Assembly (NCBI GenBank): GCA_947630705.1 | Contig: CANRIK010000010.1 | Span: forward strand, 1-59,195 | Source of the DNA: an uncultured Clostridia bacterium | Lineage (GTDB): Bacteria > Bacillota > Clostridia > Christensenellales > Borkfalkiaceae | Direction: 5' to 3' | DNA length: 59,195 bases | Shown: one piece after another, positions 1 to 7,502 of the stretch | Layout: each line of letters starts with the position of its first letter | Position numbering within the stretch: position 1 is the first letter of the stretch | Translations under genes and position numbers: made by a program | The notes under the pieces: model-generated | Database searches by the model: none | What the model saw: only the letters and a program-made list of their open reading frames with translations | What the model was told of the DNA's origin: nothing

Positions 1-95
1 GCCCACCCATTTTAACGGAAATCGCAAGGGCGGCGGCAACACAAAGTAACAACTGAATAAGTCTATAAGGAGGTAAATTTATAAGGCAATTTTAA

Positions 96-281
96 ATGTC
101 AAAGAAGCGCACAGACACCACGGGAATACCTGAATATCAGATGCAGGCGCTCGCAAGATTTTTACTGCCCGCAATAAGAAAATATTATGAAACTGAAGAA
201 GGTAAGCGGGATTTTGAATTATGGCAAGCCGAGCGACAAGAACAACTGAATAAAAAACCGTTAAATAAAGAGTCCCATTGA
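96..281 (+). CDS. Small recombinase-associated protein (61 aa), function unknown
   Basis: A short, charged protein ending in a Glu/Gln/Lys-rich tail (QAERQEQLN, NKESH). Its middle (IPEYQMQALARFLLPAI) resembles small proteins that I recall lying beside serine-recombinase genes of Clostridial mobile elements; this is recollection, not a search. No domain or catalytic motif is visible. An AAGG at about 82-85 could serve as ribosome site; a stronger AAGGAGG at 67-73 lies too far from the ATG. The gene is closed by a bidirectional terminator at 342-379. A decayed copy of its last 20 codons lies at 27.9 kb, supporting a link to mobile DNA. The partner recombinase, if present, would lie to the left of the window. 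Confidence 0.6.
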   Translation: MSKKRTDTTGIPEYQMQALARFLLPAIRKYYETEEGKRDFELWQAERQEQLNKKPLNKESH

Positions 282-341
282 TTGCAAGGGATTAGCCTAT
301 AATAATAGGGTCAAGGTTAGCCGTAGGTCCCATAAACGGCT

Positions 342-379
342 GGTGGGCGGAACTTCATTGTTCCGCCCACCTATTTTTT
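342..379. terminator. Bidirectional terminator between converging genes
   Basis: Perfect 12-bp inverted repeat (342-353 and 360-371, GGTGGGCGGAAC) with a six-base loop, followed by a T-run on the + strand and preceded by A-rich sequence usable on the - strand. It separates the small gene at 96-281 from the HTH gene read towards it. Confidence 0.8.
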
Positions 380-677
380 ATTCTGTAAATACAGATACAA
401 GTGCTTTTTGTTGTTTTTGCGAGAGCCGCCTAAACACCTGCAACATTTCCTTTTCGGTTTCACTCAAAACTTCTATCTGCTCATCTTCTAAAAAGAATTG
501 TGCCAGAGTTAAGCCGAAAGCATTGCAAATTGACTGCAAAGTATCAAGTTTGGGCGGATTTCCCCGCTGGAACAAAGATGATAAAGTTGCAACAGGAATA
601 TCTGCTTCTTGGGCAAGCTTGTAGTCTGACCAATTGCGTTCCCCTTGCAAACTCCTGATTTTACTTAATATATCCAT
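378..677 (-). CDS. XRE-family HTH regulator, probable controller of the restriction-modification operon
   Basis: 99 aa when started at the ATG at 677 (MDILSKIRSL). A longer open frame extends upstream but would run into the promoter of the divergent methyltransferase, so the shorter form is preferred. Residues ~5-60 form a Cro/C1-type helix-turn-helix (YKLAQEADIP, then VATLSSLFQRG, then TLQSICNAFGL). The C-terminal 35 residues are a helical tail (SETEKEMLQVFRRLSQKQQ). It is divergent from the C5 methyltransferase, and the shared intergenic region holds three TGCA-N2-TGCA-like boxes, the usual arrangement for a restriction-modification controller that balances methylase and nuclease. It could also be a general element regulator; the operator geometry favours local control. 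Confidence 0.8.
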   Translation of the reverse strand: MDILSKIRSLQGERNWSDYKLAQEADIPVATLSSLFQRGNPPKLDTLQSICNAFGLTLAQFFLEDEQIEVLSETEKEMLQVFRRLSQKQQKALVSVFTE

Positions 678-692
678 AACAATAGTATACTC

Positions 693-747
693 TGCATTTG
701 CATTATCTTTTAATCTGCAAACGCATTGACTTTTATATGCAAATGCA
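693..747. promoter_or_regulatory. Three repeated operator boxes (TGCA-N2-TGCA type)
   Basis: TGCATTTGCA at 693-702, TGCAAACGCA at 716-725 and TGCAAATGCA at 738-747. The outer two are inverted relative to each other, and the second and third are exactly 22 bp apart (two helical turns). The second box abuts the methyltransferase -35 and the third ends two bases before its -10, so binding would block that promoter. They are likely sites for the divergent XRE protein. Confidence 0.7.
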
Positions 748-754
748 GTATAAT
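726..754 (+). promoter_or_regulatory. Sigma-A-type promoter of the methyltransferase operon
   Basis: TTGACT (726-731), 17-bp spacer, TATAAT (749-754). The ATG of the methyltransferase follows 39 bases later. It is overlapped by the operator boxes. Confidence 0.8.
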
Positions 755-793
755 ACATATGCTTTTGCGAATTTATTAAAAGGGTTTTATCAG

Positions 794-1900
794 ATGGATA
801 TTATATCAAATACTAAAAAACCTACAATCGTTTCTATCTTTTCGGGATGCGGCGGATTGGATTTGGGTTTTCATATGGAAGGATTTGAAACGGTTTGGGC
901 AAATGATTTTGCAGAATGGGCAGTTGCGTCTTTCCGAGAAAATTTGGGTAACGTTATTCACCTAAAAGATATTACAAAGATAGACCCTTATACGGACAAG
1001 TCTATTCCCGATTGCGATTTGGTTTTGGGAGGTTTTCCCTGTCAGGACTTTTCTGTTATTTGGAAACAGCCGGGACTCAACGGCAAGCGCGGCGGATTGT
1101 ATCGTCATTTTTTGGAATTTGTCGATGCAAAAAAGCCGAAGGCATTTGTTGCCGAAAACGTCAAAGGACTGCTGACTGCAAATAAGCATAAGGCAATTGA
1201 AATAATTATTCACGATTTCGAGAATATTGCCCCCGGTTATATCGTAAAACCGCATCTCTACAATTTTGCCGAATACGGTGTTCCTCAATTCCGCGAGCGC
1301 GTTTTGATTGTCGGAATTCGCATTGATACGGGATTTGAGTTTAAGCATCCAAAACCTACGCATGGTCCGAACGGACAGCTTCCGTATGTTACCGCGGGTC
1401 AAGCTCTTGACGGCGCACTTGACGTTCCATATAACAATGAGCGCATTTCCTGTAAGGAAAAAACACGGCAAATGCTTGAATTGATTCCCGAAGGAGGCAA
1501 TTTTACGGATATTCCGCAAGATAATCCGTTATATGTCAAGGGTATGATTTCTCACGTCTATCGGAGGATTGACCGAAATCAGCCTGCAAAGACTATTATT
1601 GCCGCGGGAGGCGGCGGAACGTGGGGATACCACTATCCCGAGCCGCGTCCTTTAACGAACAGAGAACGCGCGAGGTTGCAGTCTTTCCCGGACGATTTTA
1701 AATTTATGGGAAACATTACCGAAGTTAGACGGCAAATCGGCAATGCCGTTCCGCCTGTCGGGGTCAGAGCTGTGGCGAAAAAACTTATGCCGCTTTTCAC
1801 GGGAGATTATACCCCCGTGGATTTGACTGCCGAATATGAATATCTCAAAACTCTTTCCGTAAAAGAACGGCTGGATTTAGTAACGCAGGAAATGGAGTGA
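794..1900 (+). CDS. DNA (cytosine-5) methyltransferase of a type II restriction-modification system
   Basis: 368 aa. Shows the ordered C5-methylase motifs: motif I SIFSGCGGLDLGF near residue 13, motif IV GGFPCQDFS with the catalytic Cys near 80, motif VI ENVKGLL, motif VIII QFRERV, and motif X RQIGNAVPP near residue 315. It transfers a methyl group from AdoMet to cytosine C5 in the recognition site, protecting host DNA. The ATG at 794 is chosen because motif I then lies at the normal distance; upstream codons overlap the promoter. Its stop overlaps the start of the PLD-nuclease gene (ATGA). The Vsr gene three positions downstream fits, as C5-methylation creates T:G mismatches on deamination. 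Recognition sequence cannot be read from the protein; the NgoFVII-like partner hints at a GC-rich site. Confidence 0.95.
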   Translation: MDIISNTKKPTIVSIFSGCGGLDLGFHMEGFETVWANDFAEWAVASFRENLGNVIHLKDITKIDPYTDKSIPDCDLVLGGFPCQDFSVIWKQPGLNGKRGGLYRHFLEFVDAKKPKAFVAENVKGLLTANKHKAIEIIIHDFENIAPGYIVKPHLYNFAEYGVPQFRERVLIVGIRIDTGFEFKHPKPTHGPNGQLPYVTAGQALDGALDVPYNNERISCKEKTRQMLELIPEGGNFTDIPQDNPLYVKGMISHVYRRIDRNQPAKTIIAAGGGGTWGYHYPEPRPLTNRERARLQSFPDDFKFMGNITEVRRQIGNAVPPVGVRAVAKKLMPLFTGDYTPVDLTAEYEYLKTLSVKERLDLVTQEME

Positions 1901-2958
1901 AAATTATGGATTTTTTACTATCGAACTATCCGCCGATTAAAACCCCGTTCCCAACGTTTGCGGACGCATTTTATGATTTGCTTCCGCAAACAGAGCAATT
2001 AGATATTGCTGTTGGCTATATTACTTCGGATTCGCTTATTGAATTGCAAAAAGCCGTGGAATTGAATAATGTTCACAGGTTAAATCTAATAATCGGTATG
2101 CATTACTTTGATTTGTTTACGCCCGTAGAGTATAAAACGGCTATGCAGTTAAATAGGTTTTTAACGGAAAATCATATAGGTGAGGTACGACTTGTTACCC
2201 CGTTCCGTTATCACGGAAAGATTTATACTTTTCACAGACAAAATAGACCTATTGCAGGAATTATAGGTTCAAATAATTTGAGCAGTATTGTTGACAGCCG
2301 AAACGGAATTTACGAGTCGTCTTTACTTCTAAATGATTTTTCAATATTGCAAAAACTCGATAATTTCATACAAGACTTGAAAAATAAAGCTACGGACAGA
2401 ATTTCGGATTTAGAGATTACCGATTTTAAAAATGACAATCCGTTATTGGAAGGTCAAGACTATGTGGAAAAAGCTACACCCGAAGAAGTCGCCGCTTGTA
2501 TTGCGGCAAAAACCAAAATAAGTTTCAACATACCAATAAAAGATGCTCCGCAAAGCAATTTAAATGTATTTTTCGGAAAAGGCAGAGGAACTAAAAGTAC
2601 GGGAGTTATAAAGCCCCGCCATTGGTATGAAGCTGAAATTATTGTATCTAAAACTATTACTTCTAAACCGAATTATCCAAAAGCACTCTCGGATTCAGCA
2701 ACTTTTACCGTTATTACCGATGATTGTTGGAAATTTAAATGCAAAGTCAGCGGGGATTATAGCAAAAATTTCCGTTCCGAAGGCGATCTGCGGATTTTGG
2801 GTAAATGGCTGAAAGGGCGATTGGAAAACAGAGGAGCATTGGCGGTTGGCGAACAGGTAACTCAACAAGTTTTAAATACATACGGACGCTCCGATTTTTC
2901 TATGACAAAAACTACAATACCTAATCTTTGGTACTTGGATTTCAGTGTTAAAAAATGA
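1897..2958 (+). CDS. NgoFVII-family PLD-like restriction endonuclease
   Basis: 353 aa. The N-terminal half has a phospholipase-D-type nuclease fold signature: AVGYITSDSL near residue 38, then HGKIYTF near 108 with GSNNLS about 20 residues later (H-K-N/S catalytic set). The C-terminal half (about 210-350) is probably the DNA-recognition part (KPRHWYEAEIIV, WKFKCKVSGDYSKNFRS). This layout matches the NgoFVII restriction endonuclease family, enzymes that cut unmethylated DNA without a metal ion. It overlaps the methylase stop by four bases and is itself overlapped by the Z1 gene, so the operon is translationally coupled. A second in-frame ATG at 1906 has the better-spaced GGAG and may be the real start. 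Confidence 0.85.
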   Translation: MKIMDFLLSNYPPIKTPFPTFADAFYDLLPQTEQLDIAVGYITSDSLIELQKAVELNNVHRLNLIIGMHYFDLFTPVEYKTAMQLNRFLTENHIGEVRLVTPFRYHGKIYTFHRQNRPIAGIIGSNNLSSIVDSRNGIYESSLLLNDFSILQKLDNFIQDLKNKATDRISDLEITDFKNDNPLLEGQDYVEKATPEEVAACIAAKTKISFNIPIKDAPQSNLNVFFGKGRGTKSTGVIKPRHWYEAEIIVSKTITSKPNYPKALSDSATFTVITDDCWKFKCKVSGDYSKNFRSEGDLRILGKWLKGRLENRGALAVGEQVTQQVLNTYGRSDFSMTKTTIPNLWYLDFSVKK

Positions 2959-4844
2959 ATTATTTACAATCCTATTTAGACAGAGTCGCCGTAAAAAACA
3001 CAGCTCTTGCAACGGCGATAAAGAAAACTGCGGATGATATTGTTCCGCAGTATATAAGGAATTTTACATATAAAGACCATGTAGTCAGTCTATTGGTCGG
3101 AGACGTTCAGAGCGGAAAAACAAGTCATATGTTTGGCTTGATTTGTGCTGCAGCCGACGAAGGTTTCCCAATTTTCATTTTACTCACTACCGACAATATA
3201 ATTTTGCAGCAGCAGACTTTAAAGCGCGCCGTTTATGATTTGCCAGATTTTTGTGTTTGTGATGAAACGGAATATATCAAATTCCAACAAAATCAATTGC
3301 GCAAACCTGCCGTAATAGTTTTAAAGAAAAACAGTTCGGTTTTAAAACTATGGAAAAATAATCTTGCATCTACGCAATTCTGTATTGGCAATCCGCTGTT
3401 TATCGTTGATGACGAGGCGGATGCCGCGAGTTTGAATACACTTGTTAATAAACAGCGTCAAAGCCAAATCAATAAAAAACTTGAAGAAATAAAAAAGACA
3501 TCTTCAAGCAGTATTTATTTAGAAGTAACAGGCACTCCGCAAGCAAATTTACTGCAAACAAAACAAAGCGGTTGGAAACCGTATTTTATTTATTACTTTC
3601 AGCCGGGAGCAAATTATATAGGCGGCAACAGAATTTTTAATACTGACCGCGATATTATAAGATTAACCGATAACGAAGAAAGCAAGGAAATTTTAGATGA
3701 TGATGAATTCCCCGAAAACGGGCTTTTGCACGCTGTTTTAACGCATTTGCTGACTTCCGCTCAAATCATAATGAACGGCGGAATTGTTTGCAACTTTTTA
3801 GTCCACCCAAGCGTAAGGGTTGCCGACCATAGAGCATTTGCAGAGAAAATAGGCTGCTATTTAAATGAAATTTCACAATCGGTTGATGAAGATACTACCA
3901 TTGACGCTTTTCAAATGTGCTATAACGACTTGCGTACAACAAAAAATGACATATTGCCGTTTGATTCTCTTTATGGTTTCATTAGAAAATCTGTACAAGA
4001 CGATGATGCTATTAAAATTTTAACGATAAATTCAAAAGTATCGTTTGAAGAGAACACCCAATATGAAAAAGGAATAAATATCATTGTAGGCGGCAACAGT
4101 TTAGGGCGAGGAGTTACATTCCCATGCTTGCAAACAATTTATTATTGCCGCGTTGCAAAAAATCCTCAAGCCGATACAATGTGGCAACATGCAAGAATGT
4201 TCGGTTATGACCGAGATGCAAATCTAATGCGTATATTTATGCCGCCGCGTCTTTATAAATTGTTTGTAGATATTAACGCTACAAATAACAGCTTGATAGC
4301 GCAAATCCAAAAGCGAAAGAGTTTTGATGATATAAAGATTGCGTATCCGCCCACATTACGACCGACAAGAAAAAATGTTTTGGACAATAGGGCTGTATTA
4401 ACCTTTTGCGGCGGGGTAAATTACTTCCCGTTTGCCCCGAGCAATAAGGATATATCTATATTAGATAAACTTTTAGAAAAATTTGACTGTAAAGAAAGTT
4501 ATATTGTAAATTTGAAATTTGTTGTTTCACTTTTAGAGCAAGTAGAAAATTCATGCGATGATTGGACAGCAGACACATTCATAGGATTTTTGAATTCGAT
4601 TATTGCCGAGAACTCGCTCTCACAAGCAAGGCTAATTGTTCGCCGCGACCGTGATATAGCGGAAGGTACGGGAACTTTACTGTCCGAAAACGACAGAAAG
4701 CTCGGAGATTCATTTACGGATATTACTGTTTTGACAATGTATAAGGTAACGGGAAATAAAGGTTGGAACGGCAAACAGATATGGATACCGAATATCAAAC
4801 TGCCGAATGACAGAATTTATTATAGTGTAAAGCAAGATGGATAA
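2955..4844 (+). CDS. Z1-domain ATPase/helicase-like protein of the restriction-modification operon
   Basis: 629 aa. Helicase-like N-terminus with Walker A GDVQSGKT near residue 50, a DDEAD Walker B (VDDEADAAS) near 150, TGTPQAN motif near 190, and a conserved block GGNSLGRGVTFP with QHARMFGY near 375-415, as in the Z1 domain. Z1 proteins accompany C5 methylases and PLD or PD-(D/E)XK nucleases in many bacteria and are thought to couple ATP use to DNA restriction. It starts four bases before the upstream stop and overlaps the Vsr gene by eight bases. The C-terminal third has no motif I recognise. Confidence 0.85.
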   Translation: MNYLQSYLDRVAVKNTALATAIKKTADDIVPQYIRNFTYKDHVVSLLVGDVQSGKTSHMFGLICAAADEGFPIFILLTTDNIILQQQTLKRAVYDLPDFCVCDETEYIKFQQNQLRKPAVIVLKKNSSVLKLWKNNLASTQFCIGNPLFIVDDEADAASLNTLVNKQRQSQINKKLEEIKKTSSSSIYLEVTGTPQANLLQTKQSGWKPYFIYYFQPGANYIGGNRIFNTDRDIIRLTDNEESKEILDDDEFPENGLLHAVLTHLLTSAQIIMNGGIVCNFLVHPSVRVADHRAFAEKIGCYLNEISQSVDEDTTIDAFQMCYNDLRTTKNDILPFDSLYGFIRKSVQDDDAIKILTINSKVSFEENTQYEKGINIIVGGNSLGRGVTFPCLQTIYYCRVAKNPQADTMWQHARMFGYDRDANLMRIFMPPRLYKLFVDINATNNSLIAQIQKRKSFDDIKIAYPPTLRPTRKNVLDNRAVLTFCGGVNYFPFAPSNKDISILDKLLEKFDCKESYIVNLKFVVSLLEQVENSCDDWTADTFIGFLNSIIAENSLSQARLIVRRDRDIAEGTGTLLSENDRKLGDSFTDITVLTMYKVTGNKGWNGKQIWIPNIKLPNDRIYYSVKQDG

Positions 4845-5250
4845 CCATACCAAAGAACAACGGCATTATAATATGTCAAATATAAGAAGCAAGGATACAA
4901 CGCCCGAAGAAAGAGTAAGGAAATATCTTTTCTCGCAGGGGTTTAGATATAGAAAGAACGATAAACGCTACCCCGGGCATCCCGATATTGTGCTTCCTAA
5001 ATATAAAACAGCCATTTTTGTAAATGGCTGTTTTTGGCATATGCACGGATGCAAAGAATTTGTCCTGCCGAAATCCAATCTTGATTATTGGCTTCCAAAA
5101 CTTCAACGCAACAAAGTCCGCGACGAAGAAAATAATGCCAAGCTGAAAGAAATGGGTTGGAACGTCATCGTCCTTTGGGAATGTGAGGTAAAAGATATAA
5201 ATTTCTTTCAAAAATTAGAAAAAACAATCAGTTCTGTCTCTATACGATGA
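4837..5250 (+). CDS. vsr: Very short patch repair endonuclease (Vsr)
   Basis: 137 aa, the normal Vsr length. Contains the family core: SNIRSKDTTPE near residue 15, HPDIVLPKYK (catalytic Asp) near 47, FVNGCFWHMHGC (His and Zn ligand) near 62, and a closing VLWECE near 113. Vsr nicks 5' of the T in T:G mismatches made when 5-methylcytosine deaminates, limiting mutation at sites of the neighbouring C5 methylase. Overlaps the Z1 gene and ends the restriction-modification operon. Confidence 0.95.
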   Translation: MDNHTKEQRHYNMSNIRSKDTTPEERVRKYLFSQGFRYRKNDKRYPGHPDIVLPKYKTAIFVNGCFWHMHGCKEFVLPKSNLDYWLPKLQRNKVRDEENNAKLKEMGWNVIVLWECEVKDINFFQKLEKTISSVSIR

Positions 5251-5255
5251 AGGAT

Positions 5256-5284
5256 TTGACATGTTGTTCCCTCGGAAGTATAAT
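5256..5284 (+). promoter_or_regulatory. Consensus sigma-A promoter for the DUF2971 gene
   Basis: TTGACA (5256-5261), 17-bp spacer, TATAAT (5279-5284), a perfect consensus. The start codon of the next gene is 41 bases downstream. Confidence 0.85.
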
Positions 5285-5325
5285 TTAATTAAATTCAATT
5301 TGCACTTCACAAAGAGAAAACCCAG

Positions 5326-6870
5326 ATGAATACCCCACAAGAAAATTTAAAAAGCATATACGAAATGAAAAACGCTATCAAAAAAGCAGGCGGGATGTTC
5401 TATCAGTATAGACCCTGTCGTTTGGATGAATTTACTATATATGATATAGACAATATTTTACATGATGTCGTATACGCACAAACGCCTCTCAATATGAATG
5501 ATCCTTTTGATTCACAAATAGGATTTTCAGCGGGAAAATTGTTTGATGAATTGATAGATATAGTTCTTAATGTGCAAAAGCTAGATGAGAACACAAAAAT
5601 AGCAATTCGCCTATTAGTCAAATATGATTTGATGGATCAATTTTCGGATGTTATCACGGCTTTAATGGAATTGAAAAAGCAACTGACTTTTTTACAACGC
5701 TCAATGCATCAAACCAATATTTCATATGCTACTTTTATTTCTAAGTTTGGGAAACAAATTTATCAGCGTTTACCCAAAACAATAAAAAGGTACTTTACCG
5801 AGCGATCCTTGGTAACGTTTGGGCTTTTAATAGATGGAATCGCTCAAACAGAAATTACTGAAGAACAGATTAAAAATCTTTTAGTCTCAAGAGAGCAATT
5901 CGAACTAATAAAACACGAAATAATTGAATTAAGAGATAAAGTATATATCCCCAAATTTAAAGAGTTTTTATCTAAAGTTAATATTTCATGTTTTAGTGCT
6001 AGCGGTTGGGATAATTCACTAATGTGGTCGCATTATGCAAATTCATATCATGGGATTTGCATTGAATATGATTTTACACAATTTGATGAGTTCCCCGGGT
6101 TTATTCGAAGCATACAGTATTTAGAACAGCGACCTACGATTTCATTAAAAGACTTCGGCATTTCTGCTTATTTAAAAACAGATAAAAAAATTGATATAAA
6201 GCATACAGAAATAGATATAAATAAAATCGTTGATTACTTATGCGTAAAATCACCGAAATGGGATTATGAAAAAGAATGGAGGATAATTTGTTCATCAGAT
6301 ACGACTGCATCATTCATTAAAATGCCGAGAATCAAATCAATCACATTAGGGCTAAAAATGGATCCGTTATGCCGTAAATTATTGCTCGATGTTTGCAAAA
6401 TTAAAGACATTGACTGTTATGAATTGACAATAGGATATGATAATTTTAAGATCGATAGACAGAGAGTTGAAAATATGCAAGCCGATTTTAATATTGATTT
6501 AGAAACGGAGTATGTAGAATTACTTGGAGCAAATATAGACAAAAGCGTTGAAAGGATTACCGAAATTGCGACGGAGCTTTCAGAAGGAAAAAATTTAAAT
6601 TATCAATCCCTGTTAATAGTAAACCAAGGTGCAATTGACGCTATTTCCAATATGTATTTTATGAAAATCTGCATAAATAATGTAGTAAAAAACGTTCTTG
6701 AACAGGATTCGAGTCTTGATATTACAAAAATAAAAACGATAGTTGCTAATCTAAATAGCTCAATAAATGAGATTCAAGAACATTACAACGCGCTAAAACC
6801 AACAATGGAATCAATTCCTCAAAATATTAGATTGCATAATGAAAAATTAGAGATATTGAAAAGCAATTAG
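5326..6870 (+). CDS. DUF2971-domain protein, function unknown
   Basis: 514 aa, cytosolic, very AT-rich coding. It shows the DUF2971 features: an N-terminal YQYRP element with NMNDPFDSQ near residue 65, a central CFSASGWDNSLMWSHYA near 224 followed by GICIEYDF, and KWDYEKEWRII near 315. The C-terminal ~150 residues are mostly helical and probably coiled (SSINEIQEHYNAL). DUF2971 proteins have no settled biochemical role and often occur in accessory islands beside defence genes. Here it has its own strong promoter 76 bases after the restriction-modification operon, so it is cargo of the same island but an independent transcription unit. A defence role is only inferred from position. Confidence 0.75.
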   Translation: MNTPQENLKSIYEMKNAIKKAGGMFYQYRPCRLDEFTIYDIDNILHDVVYAQTPLNMNDPFDSQIGFSAGKLFDELIDIVLNVQKLDENTKIAIRLLVKYDLMDQFSDVITALMELKKQLTFLQRSMHQTNISYATFISKFGKQIYQRLPKTIKRYFTERSLVTFGLLIDGIAQTEITEEQIKNLLVSREQFELIKHEIIELRDKVYIPKFKEFLSKVNISCFSASGWDNSLMWSHYANSYHGICIEYDFTQFDEFPGFIRSIQYLEQRPTISLKDFGISAYLKTDKKIDIKHTEIDINKIVDYLCVKSPKWDYEKEWRIICSSDTTASFIKMPRIKSITLGLKMDPLCRKLLLDVCKIKDIDCYELTIGYDNFKIDRQRVENMQADFNIDLETEYVELLGANIDKSVERITEIATELSEGKNLNYQSLLIVNQGAIDAISNMYFMKICINNVVKNVLEQDSSLDITKIKTIVANLNSSINEIQEHYNALKPTMESIPQNIRLHNEKLEILKSN

Positions 6871-6993
6871 CAAAAATAAAATTACTTTTAACAAAGCATA
6901 AAGAAACGCCATGGGTAGATGATTTGAACCCTGATTAAGGTTTGTTGTCATTTTGCTTCAAACAATAAATATTAAAACACTAAAACCACACAA

Positions 6994-7035
6994 TAAAGGC
7001 GAAACCGTCTCCTAATGGAAACGGGTTCGCCTTTA
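6994..7035. terminator. Terminator of the tRNA cluster and right end of island
   Basis: 15-base arms (6994-7008 and 7021-7035, TAAAGGCGAA core) with one mismatch pair region near the loop. On the - strand it closes the fMet-Met-Glu tRNA transcript about eight bases past the tRNA-Glu 3' end; on the + strand it follows the DUF2971 gene. Confidence 0.7.
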
Positions 7036-7042
7036 CTTTGCT

Positions 7043-7117
7043 TGGTGACCCGTGCGGGAATCGAACCCACGATACCACCGTGAAAGGGTGATGTCTTAAC
7101 CGCTTGACCAACGGGCC
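7043..7117 (-). tRNA. tRNA-Glu (UUC)
   Basis: Full cloverleaf with encoded CCA (7043-7045). Anticodon loop CUUUCAC gives UUC. Acceptor GGCCCGU pairs with ACGGGUC. The island at 1-6.9 kb lies immediately 3' of this gene, a common side for element insertion. Confidence 0.95.
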
Positions 7118-7142
7118 GTGCAGCATATGCCGCATTAAATTT

Positions 7143-7220
7143 TGGTAGCGACGGGTGGATTCGAACCGCCGACCTGCCGGGTATGAACCGGCCGCTATGG
7201 ACCAACTAAGCTACGTCGCC
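7143..7220 (-). tRNA. tRNA-Met (CAU), elongator type
   Basis: Cloverleaf with encoded CCA. Anticodon stem GCCGG/CCGGC and loop UUCAUAC give CAU. The acceptor GGCGACG pairs fully, unlike the initiator next to it, so it is the elongator tRNA or a CAU tRNA-Ile precursor; the former is likelier. Confidence 0.9.
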
Positions 7221-7247
7221 GTATAAATCCGCCCGTGCAGGCGGAAT

Positions 7248-7325
<78 letters not shown>

Positions 7326-7352
7326 ATGTGCGCTTTTCAATAAAGCTATATC

Positions 7353-7381
7353 ATTTTATTAGAAAACGAAGTTTTTGTCAA
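7353..7381 (-). promoter_or_regulatory. Promoter of the fMet-Met-Glu tRNA cluster
   Basis: On the - strand TTGACA (7381-7376), 17-bp spacer, TAAAAT (7358-7353), ending 27 bases before the first tRNA. Confidence 0.8.
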
Positions 7382-7467
7382 CTTATTTTTATGTATAATT
7401 AAAATAAATTTGTCGTCCGCGCCCAAAGATGTTTCTTTAAAGTCCGTCAAAAAGTTGCAACCGATTA

Positions 7468-7496
7468 TTGCAAGTTTTTCGCGGCTATGCTATAAT
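7468..7496 (+). promoter_or_regulatory. Promoter of tilS, giving a probable leaderless mRNA
   Basis: TTGCAA (7468-7473), 17-bp spacer, TATAAT (7491-7496). Only six bases separate the -10 box from the tilS ATG at 7503, so transcription should begin at or next to the start codon. Confidence 0.75.
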
Positions 7497-7502
7497 TTTC
7501 GT

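Noticed and set aside
1-50. Possible 3' end of a preceding gene at the left edge
   Set aside because: A 15-codon open stretch ends at 48-50, but it is too short to identify; a recombinase tail is only suggested by the next gene.
6910-6940. Sequence GGGTAGATGATTTGAACCC resembling a tRNA T-arm on the - strand, a possible attachment-site remnant
   Set aside because: The stems do not pair as a T-arm plus acceptor, and no matching copy was found at the left edge.
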